Shown here: in pieces, positions 1 to 8,462 of the stretch | Layout: every line of letters starts with the position of its first letter | Numbering within the stretch: the first letter of the stretch is position 1 | Assembly (NCBI RefSeq): GCF_040250305.1 | Contig: NZ_CP158190.1 | Location: 4,000,001-4,064,000, forward strand | Source of the DNA: Peribacillus frigoritolerans | Lineage (GTDB): Bacteria; Bacillota; Bacilli; Bacillales; DSM-1321 | Direction of reading: 5' to 3' | Length of the DNA stretch: 64,000 bases | The notes under the pieces: generated by a model | Told to the model about the DNA's origin: nothing | Database searches by the model: none | Seen by the model: only the letters and a program-made list of their open reading frames with translations | Translations under genes and position numbers: made by a program

Positions 1-227
1 AAAGCTTTCCCGTCTTTCACTTCCGTAAACTCTTTAATGTCTGCTCCTGCAGAGAAGAATCTTCCTTCACCATGAAGAAAGACAACCCGTACGGCTTCGT
101 CTTTCTCAATTTGATCGAAGGCCTGTGAAAGCTCTCCGATGATAGCCGAAGAAAGTGCATTTGCTGGTGCATGATCAATCGTTATAAAAGCCACATGATT
201 TTCGACAGAAAGCTTAAGATATTCCAT
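1..227 (-). CDS. fadB: Enoyl-CoA hydratase FadB, N-terminal part
   Basis: Partial gene running off the left edge; only the first 75 codons are inside. Crotonase-family enoyl-CoA hydratase, which hydrates trans-2-enoyl-CoA in fatty-acid beta-oxidation. The visible part starts MEYLKLSVENHVAFITIDHA and carries the crotonase oxyanion-hole segment FFSAGADIKEF near residues 56-66. The ATG at 227 follows a strong GGAGGG ribosome-binding site. It lies downstream of fadR in the order lcfA-fadR-fadB seen in B. subtilis, so it is probably transcribed from the lcfA or fadR promoter and repressed by FadR. Family assignment is firm; the symbol rests on synteny. Confidence 0.88.
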   Translation of the reverse strand, partial: MEYLKLSVENHVAFITIDHAPANALSSAIIGELSQAFDQIEKDEAVRVVFLHGEGRFFSAGADIKEFTEVKDGKA

Positions 228-306
228 ATCAATCCCTCCAGGCATGCTAGTCAAACTTTTTTGAAAATTCCATATGTATCACTTCCAGTTAAAGCTAGAA
301 GCAGAA

Positions 307-355
307 TTAACCGTTTCTTTCGAGGATGGCTAGCCATCCTCGAAAGAATCGTTAA
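307..355 (-). terminator. Long hairpin overlapping the fadR stop codon
   Basis: A perfect 34-bp palindrome at 315-348, with arms of 17 bases and no loop, is extended by imperfect pairing of TTAAC on both sides so that the fadR stop codon (352-354) sits in one arm. On the minus strand it is followed by ACGGTTAATTC rather than a U-run, so it is not a typical intrinsic terminator. It could be an attenuator, an mRNA-stabilising or processing hairpin between fadR and fadB, or a protein-binding site. Confidence 0.5.
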
Positions 356-939
356 CTTTTCAGGCCGCAGCCGCCAATCAGCAAGCGGTGAACGTCTGGT
401 GCAAGGTCAGGAAGCGAATACTTTTGCTCATTCATGACCCAAGTCGTCACAGTTTCATCAATCGTTCCAAAAATCATCTGCCTGGCAAGTAAATTATTTA
501 AATCAGGCAGGAATTCGCCGTTCTCTTTTCCTTCTATAATGATCTGATCGATTAAATTTAAATACCCTCTTAACACATCATTAATTCTAAGGCGCAATTC
601 TTTATTCGACTGTCTTAATTCCAACTGAGTGACAATTGCTAAATTCACGTCTTCTGAAAGGTTTTGAAAATGTTTTTGGATGAGCACATGTAGTTTTTCC
701 GATGCAGAGGTCTTTCCTTTTATCTCTTCTTCAATCTGTTCCACAAAATAGCCCATCTTTTCATGGAATAATGATATTAAGATATCTTCTTTATTTTTAA
801 AATAAAGATAGATGGTGCCATCCGCTACTCCTGCCTGCTTGGCGATTTTGGATACTTGGGCTTGATAGTAACCGTTTTGGGCAATTACAATAACGGCCGC
901 ATCAATAATTTGATTATACTTTGGTCTGTTGCTTTTCAC
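352..939 (-). CDS. fadR: TetR-family fatty-acid degradation repressor FadR
   Basis: Transcriptional repressor of the beta-oxidation regulon; in B. subtilis long-chain acyl-CoA releases it from DNA. The 195-residue protein has an N-terminal TetR helix-turn-helix (VSKIAKQAGVADGTIYLYF, about residues 29-47) and the conserved FadR C-terminus with QMIFGTIDETVTTWVMN. I chose the GTG at 939 because it follows AAAGGGG at good spacing and gives the B. subtilis-like start (KSNRPKYNQIIDAAV); the longer frame to 975 would read through the operator. It sits between lcfA and fadB, and a FadR box lies 21 bases upstream of the start, pointing to autoregulation. Confidence 0.92.
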   Translation of the reverse strand: MKSNRPKYNQIIDAAVIVIAQNGYYQAQVSKIAKQAGVADGTIYLYFKNKEDILISLFHEKMGYFVEQIEEEIKGKTSASEKLHVLIQKHFQNLSEDVNLAIVTQLELRQSNKELRLRINDVLRGYLNLIDQIIIEGKENGEFLPDLNNLLARQMIFGTIDETVTTWVMNEQKYSLPDLAPDVHRLLIGGCGLKS

Positions 940-960
940 TGGATGTCCCCTTTCAGAAAA

Positions 961-978
961 TGAATGAACCATCATTCA
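961..978. promoter_or_regulatory. FadR operator
   Basis: TGAATGAACCATCATTCA is a perfect 7-bp inverted repeat with a 4-base spacer and matches the B. subtilis FadR box consensus TGAATGAMTANTCATTCA at nearly every position. It lies between lcfA and fadR, so it would control fadR-fadB rather than the lcfA promoter at 2879. Confidence 0.85.
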
Positions 979-1093
979 TATTTCTATCATAAAATGACGA
1001 CCCTTTACTGTCAAGCAAAACTTCTAAGGGTCCTGACATTCCACTCTGTTCATTGTACAGTCCCCATCCATAGGTTGTCCAGTTGTTCTGCGA

Positions 1094-1120
1094 AACGGAG
1101 CCCTCTTCCGCTGCTCCGTT
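1094..1120 (-). other. Hairpin between lcfA and fadR
   Basis: Inverted repeat AACGGAG ... CTCCGTT with a 13-base loop, 17 bases beyond the lcfA stop codon. No U-run follows, so at most it is an inefficient terminator or 3'-end stabiliser within the operon. Confidence 0.35.
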
Positions 1121-1136
1121 AAAAGGGGGTGCCTGT

Positions 1137-2840
1137 TTAAGCTTCTTTTCTTTCCTCGGATATTTTTTTCTTTTCTTCCTCGATAAGGACTCTTCTCAGG
1201 ATTTTTCCTATCGTCGTTTTAGGAAGTTCATCCCTGAATTCATAGCTGCGCGGCACCTTATAGGAAGCCAGGTTCTTTCTGGCAAATTCATTCAATTCCT
1301 CTTCAGTGACCCTGGCATTTTTTTTCAGGACGACATAGGCCTTGACGGTCTCCCCGCGATAAGGGTCAGGGATGCCTGCCACAACTACTTCCTGTATGGC
1401 CTCATGCTCGTATAGCACCTCTTCCACCTCACGTGGATATATATTGAAACCTCCCGCAATGATTGTATCCTTTTTCCTCTCGACGACATAAAAGAACCCC
1501 TGCTCATCCATGTAACCCAGATCGCCTGTAAGCAGCCAGCCATTTTTAAAGGTTTTTTCCGTTTCATCCGGACGGTTCCAATAACCTTTCATTACCTGTG
1601 GTCCTTTTATGGCAATCTCGCCTATTTCATTCGGAGGAAGCTCTTCATAGGATTCCAGGGACAGAATCGCCGAGTCAGTGTCCGGCCACGGCAGTCCAAC
1701 GCTTCCTTTTACACGCGGCTGATCCCAAATGAAATTAGCATGTGTCACCGGTGAGGTTTCTGAAAGTCCATAGCCTTCAACAAGCTTCCCGCCGGTAATT
1801 TTCTCAAACTGCTCCTGGACCTCTAAGGGCAATGATGCAGAACCGCTTATACAGGCATTGATGGAAGAAAGATCATATTTAGCGATATCCGGATGGTTCA
1901 AGAGACCGATATACATCGTTGGCGCACCTGGAAACATGGTCGGTTTCTGTTTTTGGATGGTTTTAAGCGTCGCTTCGACATCAAACTTTGGCATGATGAT
2001 CATGGTGTTCCCTTCCATGACGGAAAGTACCAAGACTGTAGTCATGCCGTACACATGGAAGAAAGGCAGAATCGCAAGGATCCTTTCCTCACCGCGCTTA
2101 TTTTTATAAAGCCAAGCATTGCACATTTTCGTATTTGCCAGCAAGTTCTTATGGGTAAGCATTACCCCTTTGGGAAAGCCAGTTGTCCCGCCTGTATATT
2201 GCAAAAGGGCAAGGTCATTATCCACATCGATCGGCACAGTGACGACTTCTTCAGTGATGATCTTTCGTTTCATGATTTCGGAAAATAAATGATGATTCCC
2301 TTCATGCTCAACATTGATGACAATGCCGTATTGCTTTTTTTGAATAAAAGGATAGATTAGATTTTTCGGGAATGGCAAATATTCCTTGATAGCGGTTACA
2401 ATTATATGTTCTAAATCCGTTCTTGATGCCACTGCAGAAACACGGGGAAATAAAATATCCATCGCTAAAATTATCTTCGCTCCGGAATCTTTCATTTGAT
2501 ATTCTAATTCACGTTCCGTATAGGTTGGGTTCGTTTGAACGACGACTCCTCCGGCCATCAATATCCCAAAAAAGCTTATGACACCCTGAGGGCAGTTAGG
2601 AAGCATGACGGCAACGCGTTCACCTTTTTGAAGTCCGATACTTTTTAAATAGGCTGCAAACTTTAAAGCAGATTCATGCACTTCCCGGAAAGTTAGTTCT
2701 TTTCCCTGGAAATGAATCGATACTTTATCAGGGAATTCTTCGGCTGATTCCTTCAAAAAAGAATAAAGAGGTTTATCTTCGTACGACAAAACAGCGGGTA
2801 TCTGTTCCGGATAAATAGCTTGCCATGGCTTATTGCTCAT
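1137..2840 (-). CDS. lcfA: Long-chain fatty-acid--CoA ligase LcfA
   Basis: Activates long-chain fatty acids to acyl-CoA using ATP, the entry step of beta-oxidation. The 567-residue protein has the AMP-binding P-loop YTGGTTGFPKG (215-225), the LTGDLGYMDEQGFFYVVERKKD signature and the C-terminal catalytic lysine segment PKTTIGKILRR. The start chosen is the ATG at 2840 (MSNKPWQAIYPEQIP), which follows AGGAGG; the nine upstream residues of the longer frame have no ribosome-binding site. It is the first gene of the lcfA-fadR-fadB operon, with a sigma-A-type promoter just upstream. Confidence 0.93.
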   Translation of the reverse strand: MSNKPWQAIYPEQIPAVLSYEDKPLYSFLKESAEEFPDKVSIHFQGKELTFREVHESALKFAAYLKSIGLQKGERVAVMLPNCPQGVISFFGILMAGGVVVQTNPTYTERELEYQMKDSGAKIILAMDILFPRVSAVASRTDLEHIIVTAIKEYLPFPKNLIYPFIQKKQYGIVINVEHEGNHHLFSEIMKRKIITEEVVTVPIDVDNDLALLQYTGGTTGFPKGVMLTHKNLLANTKMCNAWLYKNKRGEERILAILPFFHVYGMTTVLVLSVMEGNTMIIMPKFDVEATLKTIQKQKPTMFPGAPTMYIGLLNHPDIAKYDLSSINACISGSASLPLEVQEQFEKITGGKLVEGYGLSETSPVTHANFIWDQPRVKGSVGLPWPDTDSAILSLESYEELPPNEIGEIAIKGPQVMKGYWNRPDETEKTFKNGWLLTGDLGYMDEQGFFYVVERKKDTIIAGGFNIYPREVEEVLYEHEAIQEVVVAGIPDPYRGETVKAYVVLKKNARVTEEELNEFARKNLASYKVPRSYEFRDELPKTTIGKILRRVLIEEEKKKISEERKEA

Positions 2841-2878
2841 TTGCCCCCTCCTTCTGAATATTCTCAATACTCTTTATC

Positions 2879-2907
2879 ATTATAATACAATCGGGATTTT
2901 CTTACAA
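2879..2907 (-). promoter_or_regulatory. Promoter of lcfA
   Basis: On the minus strand TTGTAA (2907-2902) and TATAAT (2884-2879) are separated by 17 bases, about 40 bases upstream of the lcfA start. A full FadR box is not present here. Confidence 0.6.
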
Positions 2908-3297
2908 TTGCCGAATTTCAGAGTATAAAAACCTTATGATGAGAAGCAGGCCAGTATATATGTCCTATGCCAACCACAGGGAATATTGGATGAAACACTT
3001 AAAAAGGGAAACAAAAAAAAGGAGTGGTTCCACTCCATACAGACTGTAGACAAATTAGAGTAGAACCAGTTTACCTTCAATTCTAGTAAAGGTTTCATCT
3101 CATATAAAGAATAAAAAAATCATGGAGTATAACTAAGTCTTGTTTTATAAATTATGGTAATCATTCCTTCAGTAAAATCGTGAAAGGGATTCGGAATGAG
3201 ACCATTCCTAATTGTCGACATATTGATTGAAATGCCAAACTGTAGACAAATTTGAAGAAAAGCCAGGTTTGCCTACTGTCTTTAAAAAGACAGTCCA
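2908..3297. other. Gene-free stretch left of the repeat
   Basis: No gene is supported. It holds the hairpin at 3021-3036 and two diverged copies of a hairpin module built on CTGTAGACAAA. One is near 3047. The other, near 3239-3280, pairs GTAGACAAA with TTTGCCTAC and leads directly into the G-rich repeat at 3298. A related module precedes the repeat copy at 16630. Confidence 0.4.
3012..3036 (-). terminator. Intrinsic terminator, minus strand, no assigned gene
   Basis: GGAGTGG tt CCACTCC (3021-3036) is followed on the minus strand by a run of eight T. Nothing annotated ends here: yshE and its small neighbour have their own terminator at 3671-3699. It would terminate a transcript crossing the small reading frame at 3437-3607. 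Confidence 0.65.
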
Positions 3298-3427
3298 GTT
3301 GATTGGAACGGAAGGTACGAGACTCCTGCGGGAAAAGCGCGTCCAGGGGAGACCCCACAGGCGCAAAGAGCGCCGAGGAGGCTCCCGGACCGCCCGCGGA
3401 AAGCGAGTGCCTGGAGTGGAAATCAAC
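3298..3427. repeat. Composite dispersed repeat, G-rich module A
   Basis: A 130-bp GC-rich element bounded by GTTGATT and AATCAAC. It contains ACTCCTGCGGGAAAAGCG and CCGCGGAAAGCGAG near its two ends, and internal hairpins such as GGGG-AGA-CCCC and GGCGC-AAAGA-GCGCC. A shorter, diverged copy in the opposite orientation lies at 49704-49803. Long open frames across it on both strands come from base composition. I recall similar sequence as a multi-copy intergenic element in Bacillaceae, but cannot search for it here. Confidence 0.7.
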
Positions 3428-3436
3428 GCTCAAATT

Positions 3437-3607
3437 TTACAAACCCTCAAGAAAAAGGTTCCAGTTGATTTCAGAAATCCGCTCCCTTTCCGCCGACTGT
3501 CTGCCAAGCATCATCAAAGCAAGCGTCTGAGGGGTCCCGGCTAGCCAGTTTTCGGCAGGAGTGTCGCAAATTTCTTCAATCTTTTGTATCAATTTGGAGT
3601 GAACCAT
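3437..3607 (-). CDS. Candidate small protein (56 aa), unknown function
   Basis: A 56-codon frame beginning MVHSKLIQKIEEICDTPAEN and ending NWNLFLEGL; not recognised as any known family. The ATG at 3607 follows a very strong AGGAGGAGGAAT ribosome-binding site. Codons 9-50 coincide with repeat module B (3464-3581), while the start and ribosome-binding site lie outside it. A second copy of module B at 16630-16747 carries the same sequence with compensating one-base indels and no start, as expected of a decayed copy. A minus-strand terminator lies downstream at 3021. It may be a real small gene or an open frame in a repeat; evidence for translation is only the ribosome-binding site. Confidence 0.4.
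   Translation of the reverse strand: MVHSKLIQKIEEICDTPAENWLAGTPQTLALMMLGRQSAERERISEINWNLFLEGL
3464..3581 (-). repeat. Composite dispersed repeat, module B, copy 1
   Basis: 118-bp element bounded by GTTGATT and TTCAATC. Read on the minus strand it shares with module A the ordered blocks ACTCCTGC-G-AAA, GACCCC-CAG-CGC, GCGGAAAG-GAG and GAAATCAAC, which suggests common origin. It lies 36 bp from module A in inverted orientation. Copy 2 is at 16630-16747. Confidence 0.65.
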
Positions 3608-3670
3608 ATTCCTCCTCCTCTGCCGTCAAGTCTATTCGACCAATGTTATTCTATCTTTTGTAAGAGTTCA

Positions 3671-3699
3671 AATAAAAGAAGCGGCACAATGGCCGCTTC
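3671..3699 (-). terminator. Terminator of the zapA-yshE transcript
   Basis: GAAGCGGC / GCCGCTTC (3678-3685 and 3692-3699) form an 8-bp stem with a 6-base loop, followed on the minus strand by TTTTATTTG. The stem overlaps the stop codon of the 27-aa frame at 3698-3781. Confidence 0.8.
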
Positions 3700-3781
3700 A
3701 GTTGAAGAATGTCATATAAATGATTCCAAACAGAAAAAAGATACCGCAACAAACAATTAATACTTTTGCAAGTTTCTCCAC
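3698..3781 (-). CDS. Candidate 27-aa membrane micropeptide
   Basis: A GTG-initiated frame, VEKLAKVLIVCCGIFFLFGI followed by IYMTFFN, preceded by GAGGGAG six bases upstream. It begins 25 bases after the yshE stop codon and ends inside the operon terminator, so it is the last frame of the operon. Residues 6-26 form a single hydrophobic helix after a short charged N-terminus. Function unknown. The tight fit between yshE and the terminator and the good ribosome-binding site argue that it is translated. Confidence 0.5.
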   Translation of the reverse strand: MEKLAKVLIVCCGIFFLFGIIYMTFFN

Positions 3782-3806
3782 AGCTTACTCCCTCTCATGA
3801 AGGGCA

Positions 3807-4214
3807 TTAAGAAATTCCGGCGCCGATGACAAAAGATAATGCGATTGATATGATCATCGATAGGAATCCAACTGCCCGATTATCTTTTTGTATTTCTTCA
3901 TCTATTTTAAATCCAGGAGTCATAAATTCAAAAATGAAATACCCGATCAACAGCAGGACAAATCCGTATACGCCCCAGCCAATCATGGTAAGAAGCGAAT
4001 TCTGATGGAGAATGGACTGTTGGAATACATAGGCAATCCCAAATATTTTACCACCTGTTGCCAATGCGACAGAAAGGTTTCCCTGTTTGATTTCTTCCCA
4101 GTTCTTGTACTTTGTGACAAGTTCAAAAATGGCTAAAAAAACAATCATGCACAAAATAACGACACTGTAACGAGCAGCTATATATACATATTCATTTTCC
4201 CACATGTTCTCCAT
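3807..4214 (-). CDS. yshE: DUF350-family membrane protein YshE
   Basis: A 135-residue integral membrane protein with four hydrophobic segments (about 10-30, 48-65, 75-97 and 112-132), typical in length and layout of the DUF350 family, whose function is not established. The ATG at 4214 has GGGAG upstream. It follows mutS2 by 65 bases, the same neighbourhood as B. subtilis yshE, and is probably cotranscribed from zapA onward. Confidence 0.8.
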   Translation of the reverse strand: MENMWENEYVYIAARYSVVILCMIVFLAIFELVTKYKNWEEIKQGNLSVALATGGKIFGIAYVFQQSILHQNSLLTMIGWGVYGFVLLLIGYFIFEFMTPGFKIDEEIQKDNRAVGFLSMIISIALSFVIGAGIS

Positions 4215-4279
4215 GGTCCAACTCCCGAATGGTAACTAGCCACCCGGCTTGGCTGAATAGCCGGAGTGACCGCTTTCCT

Positions 4280-6634
4280 TTATTTAAATTCCACCACCGT
4301 AACACCTGTTCCGCCTTCACCGGCTTCGCCGAAACGAATCCTTTTGACAGAGCGGTGATTTTTCAAGTATTCCTGGACCCCGGATCGAAGAGCGCCCGTT
4401 CCTTTACCATGAATGATGGAAACACTCGAATAACCGGCCAAAAGAGCATCATCAATGTACTTTTCCACTCTTGAAATTGCATTTTCATAGCGTTCTCCAC
4501 GGAGGTCAAGTTCCACGCTAACATGATAATCGCGGCCTTTGATCGTGGTAAGCGGCTTTGTTTCTTTTACTTTTGTGCTCTTGATGAATTCCAGGTCAGA
4601 CTCCTTCACCTTCATCTTCATGATGCCGATCTGAACCTGCCATTCATTATTTGAGACCTTCTCAATCAAGTGACCTTTTTGACCAAAGCTTACTACCTTA
4701 ACTTCATCTCCAGGTTTCAAGCTTTTATCCAGCGGCCTCGCAGCTTTATTTGTTGTTTTTTTCACTTTAGGCGCTGCTTCTTCAAGGCGTTTTTTGGCAT
4801 CGATCAGTTCATGCTCTTTAACATCGGCATGCTTTTCAAGTCGCAGTTTACGTAAGTCGGCAATGATTGCTTCCGCTTCCCTTTGTGCATTTTCAACGAT
4901 TGCCGCTGCCTCTTTGGCTGCCTTTTCAACCATCGCATCCCGTTCTTGATGGTACTCATCAATTTGCTTTTGAAGGTCTTTATGAAGAATTTCCGCCTGT
5001 TTCAGGTGATTCTTGGCTTCCAGTTCCTCTTCTTCGGCCTTCTTGCGGCTGTCTTCAAGGGACGCTATCATATTTTCAACTTTATTCGTATCCTCACCAA
5101 TATGGCTGCGGGCATTGCTTATCACGTTTTCTTCCAAACCAAGGCGCTTGGAAATTTCAAACGCATTACTCCGCCCTGGTACACCGATCAAAAGTTTATA
5201 GGTGGGACTCAAGGTTTCCACATTAAATTCGACGCTTGCATTAATGACGCCTTCCCGATCATATCCATACGCTTTTAATTCCGGGTAATGTGTCGTTGCA
5301 ATCACACGTGCTCCGCGCTTATACACTTCATCCAAAATGGAAATGGCCAAAGCTGCGCCTTCCTGTGGGTCAGTTCCCGCTCCAAGCTCATCGAATAAAA
5401 CAAGGCTGTCATAATCGACATGCTTAAGGATATCGACAATATTGACCATATGCGAAGAGAAAGTACTTAAGCTTTGTTCAATCGACTGTTCATCGCCAAT
5501 ATCGGCATAAACAGAGGAAAACACAGCCGTTTCGGAACCATCCAGCGCAGGGATCTGCAGACCGGACTGGGCCATTAACGTACAGAGACCAATCGTTTTC
5601 AGGGTAACCGTCTTACCACCTGTATTCGGACCGGTGATGACGATTGTCGTAAATTCATCACCAAGAAAAATATCATTGGCCACGACAACATCATTCGGAA
5701 TGAGCGGGTGTTTCGCTTTGAATAACTTTACGCGCCCCTCATTATTCAGAATCGGCTTGGATCCTTTTATCGCTTTTGCATACTTTGCCTTGGCGACAAG
5801 GAAATCGATTTGTGCTAGTACTTTGACATTATGAAGCAATTCAGGGGTGAACGCACCGACTTTTTCCGATAGTTCGACCAATATCCGTTCTATTTCCTGC
5901 GTTTCCTTCACTCGGGTTTCCTGCAGGACATTATTCAGCTGAACAATTGCTTGCGGTTCAATGAACAACGTCTGCCCAGATGATGATTGATCATGAATGA
6001 TCCCGCCATACACACTGCGGTATTCCTGTTTTACCGGGATGACGAATCGGTCATTCCGGATGGTGATGATGGCATCGGATAACATTGTTGATGCATTGGA
6101 AGAACGGATCATACTTTCCAGTTTTTCCCTGACACGGCTTTCGTTCGTCCGAATTTGGTTTCTTAGGGTACGAAGCTTGTCGCTGGCAGAATCCATCACT
6201 TCGCCATGTTCGCTTACTGCATACGTAATTTCCTGCTGCAAATCAATCAATGGATGAAGGGAATCGATATATTCGGCTAAAAGCGGAACATCAATTTCCT
6301 GCTCTGCGAGTTCTTCGAAGAAACGGCTTAGGATCCTGCCGGCACGAATCGTACTCGCAAGTTCCATCAGTTCCATCGGTGAGAGCATACCGCCAATCTG
6401 TGCCCTTTTTGCATGTGGACGGATATCGAAAATCCCGCCCAATGGCAAGTTACCTTTCAACCTTACGATTTTGGCAGCCTCATCTGTTTCTTCCTGCCAC
6501 CTCGAAACTTCTTCAAAATCCGTGGAAGGCATCAATTGCTCTGCCTTTTCCTTTCCTATGGATGAGGATGCGTGTGAGATTAATTGTTCTTTTATTTTAT
6601 GAAATTCCAATGTCTTTAAAGCTTTATTATGCAT
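4280..6634 (-). CDS. mutS2: Endonuclease MutS2
   Basis: MutS-related ATPase/nuclease linked in Firmicutes to recombination control and rescue of collided ribosomes. The 784-residue protein has Walker A GPNTGGKT (335-342), Walker B with DELGAGTDP (415-423), a long charged coiled coil (about 515-620), and a C-terminal Smr nuclease domain from about 702 with [11 protein letters not shown] and HGKGTGALR. It lacks the N-terminal mismatch-recognition domain of MutS, as expected. The ribosome-binding site GGAGGAGC precedes the ATG. It follows polX by 35 bases in the zapA operon. Confidence 0.95.
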   Translation of the reverse strand: MHNKALKTLEFHKIKEQLISHASSSIGKEKAEQLMPSTDFEEVSRWQEETDEAAKIVRLKGNLPLGGIFDIRPHAKRAQIGGMLSPMELMELASTIRAGRILSRFFEELAEQEIDVPLLAEYIDSLHPLIDLQQEITYAVSEHGEVMDSASDKLRTLRNQIRTNESRVREKLESMIRSSNASTMLSDAIITIRNDRFVIPVKQEYRSVYGGIIHDQSSSGQTLFIEPQAIVQLNNVLQETRVKETQEIERILVELSEKVGAFTPELLHNVKVLAQIDFLVAKAKYAKAIKGSKPILNNEGRVKLFKAKHPLIPNDVVVANDIFLGDEFTTIVITGPNTGGKTVTLKTIGLCTLMAQSGLQIPALDGSETAVFSSVYADIGDEQSIEQSLSTFSSHMVNIVDILKHVDYDSLVLFDELGAGTDPQEGAALAISILDEVYKRGARVIATTHYPELKAYGYDREGVINASVEFNVETLSPTYKLLIGVPGRSNAFEISKRLGLEENVISNARSHIGEDTNKVENMIASLEDSRKKAEEEELEAKNHLKQAEILHKDLQKQIDEYHQERDAMVEKAAKEAAAIVENAQREAEAIIADLRKLRLEKHADVKEHELIDAKKRLEEAAPKVKKTTNKAARPLDKSLKPGDEVKVVSFGQKGHLIEKVSNNEWQVQIGIMKMKVKESDLEFIKSTKVKETKPLTTIKGRDYHVSVELDLRGERYENAISRVEKYIDDALLAGYSSVSIIHGKGTGALRSGVQEYLKNHRSVKRIRFGEAGEGGTGVTVVEFK

Positions 6635-6669
6635 GGAGTTAAAGCTCCTCCTTATTTATGGGCAAATAG

Positions 6670-8388
6670 TTAATCATTTCTCTTTAAAAACGCCAATAAG
6701 CCATCCGTATCCCTTGCATTAAGAACCGTGGATTCTTTAATCCAGCCCTTTTTGGCTGATGCGACCCCAACAGGCATATGTTCAAGCATGTCGATGCTGT
6801 GGGCATCCGTATTGATAACGATCGGAACGCCTGCTTCCTGAGCCTTGCGCAGATGCGGAGGTGCCAAATCCAATCGGTTCGGATTCGCATTCAATTCCAA
6901 GGCAGTATTCGTTTCACGGGCCAGTTCGATCAGCATTTCTATATCCACATCATATCCGGTGCGTCTGCCGATGATCCTTCCCGTTGGGTGGGCGATGATA
7001 TCTACATGCGGATTATTCAGAGCCGTTTTTAAGCGCTCCATGATCGTTTCCCGAGGCTGTGAAAAGCTTGAGTGAATCGATGCGATCACCAAATCCACCT
7101 CTGCAAGCAGCTCATCGTCATAATCAAGTGTCCCATCAGGAAGTATATCCATCTCTATCCCGGAAAGAACGGTAAAGTCAGTGTATTTTTCATTAAGTTC
7201 ATGGATGATCCGTTTTTGTTCACGTAAACGTTCAGCGGTCAAGCCGTTCGCCACTTTCAGATATTGCGAATGATCGGTGATGGCCATATATCGATACCCT
7301 TTTGCACGGCATGCTTCAATCATTTCTTCAATTGTATGAGCCCCATCACTCCATGTGGTATGCATATGCAGATCACCTTTAATGGCCTCTAAAGATATGA
7401 GAGGTTCATTAGCATCATAATGCTCCACTTCCGTTCCGTCTTCACGTATTTCTGGCGGAATGAAAGGAAGGCCAAAATGATTATAAAATTGTTCTTCCGT
7501 CTCAAACGTCAATACATCACCGGTTTCAGTCACTTCCACCCCATATTCGCTGATTTTCTCTCCACGATCTTTAGCAAGCTGGCGCATCCGCACATTGTGA
7601 TCCTTCGAACCTGTAAAATGATGGAGTGTCGTGATGAATTCCTTATCCTTAACGATTCGGAAATCGACAGAAATGTCATATTCATAATCAAGCACTACCG
7701 ATACTTTTGTATCACCGGCCGCAATCACCTGTTTTATCCCTTTTATTGCAAGCAATTGATTCTTAACCTCTTCGGGATGATCTGTCGAAATGATGAAATC
7801 GAGGTCCTTGATCGTTTCCCTCATACGCCTGATGCTTCCGGCCCTGGAAGATCGGATGATGTAATCCATGTTAGCAAGGGCCGTTTCAATATCAGCCGCA
7901 ATCGGCCTCATGAAGGCTAGGGGCAGTCGATCGGGCCTTGAACCCGCCTCGGCAATTGCAGACAGGATTTTCTCTTCCGTTTTTTTGCCGAAACCGGCAA
8001 GCGCCGCGACCCTGCCTTCTTCACAGGCGATTTTAAGATCATTCACATCATTGACATGCAGCTCTTTATGAAGCTTGGCAATTTTCTTCCCGCCCAAACC
8101 TTGAAGCTGCAGAAGCGGAATCAATCCTTTTGGCACCTGCTCCTGAAGCTCTTCAAGTACAGTCGATTTCCCCTCATTTATATACTCTTCGATGACCGAT
8201 GCCGTTCCTTTCCCGATCCCATTCAAAGCGGTAAAATCTTCGATCTCCGACAGGCTCCGGTCATCCGTTTCCAAGGCGCCTGCTGCCTTTCGGAAAGCTG
8301 AAACCTTGAACGGGTTCTCTCCTTTTAGTTCCATATATATTGCAATTTTTTCTAATAGTTTAATGATATCTTTTTTATTAATTGTCAT
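6670..8388 (-). CDS. polX: DNA polymerase/3'-5' exonuclease PolX
   Basis: Family X DNA polymerase with PHP exonuclease, active in gap-filling base-excision repair. The 572-residue protein has helix-hairpin-helix motifs near 53-62 and 95-103, polymerase acidic residues in KDLDF (D195, D197) with a third near D242, and a C-terminal PHP domain opening with GDLHMHTTWSDG (338-349). Length matches the Bacillus enzyme (about 570). It is third in zapA-yshB-polX-mutS2-yshE; the gap to yshB holds a large hairpin that may modulate read-through. Confidence 0.95.
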   Translation of the reverse strand: MTINKKDIIKLLEKIAIYMELKGENPFKVSAFRKAAGALETDDRSLSEIEDFTALNGIGKGTASVIEEYINEGKSTVLEELQEQVPKGLIPLLQLQGLGGKKIAKLHKELHVNDVNDLKIACEEGRVAALAGFGKKTEEKILSAIAEAGSRPDRLPLAFMRPIAADIETALANMDYIIRSSRAGSIRRMRETIKDLDFIISTDHPEEVKNQLLAIKGIKQVIAAGDTKVSVVLDYEYDISVDFRIVKDKEFITTLHHFTGSKDHNVRMRQLAKDRGEKISEYGVEVTETGDVLTFETEEQFYNHFGLPFIPPEIREDGTEVEHYDANEPLISLEAIKGDLHMHTTWSDGAHTIEEMIEACRAKGYRYMAITDHSQYLKVANGLTAERLREQKRIIHELNEKYTDFTVLSGIEMDILPDGTLDYDDELLAEVDLVIASIHSSFSQPRETIMERLKTALNNPHVDIIAHPTGRIIGRRTGYDVDIEMLIELARETNTALELNANPNRLDLAPPHLRKAQEAGVPIVINTDAHSIDMLEHMPVGVASAKKGWIKESTVLNARDTDGLLAFLKRND

Positions 8389-8462
8389 TTAATTCACCGC
8401 CGAAAAAATTAGTAGGGTGTCCCATATTCACTTTCTTAAAGATACCTTTCTTGGAGGTAAAG

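Noticed and set aside
2840..2880. FadR operator at the lcfA promoter
   Set aside because: The sequence TGAGAATATTCA in the leader is only a partial dyad and does not align with the FadR consensus.
3161..3544. Plus- and minus-strand open frames of 72-105 codons across module A
   Set aside because: They come from the G/C-rich repeat in several frames at once; none has a plausible ribosome-binding site. Only the 56-codon frame at 3437-3607 has independent support.
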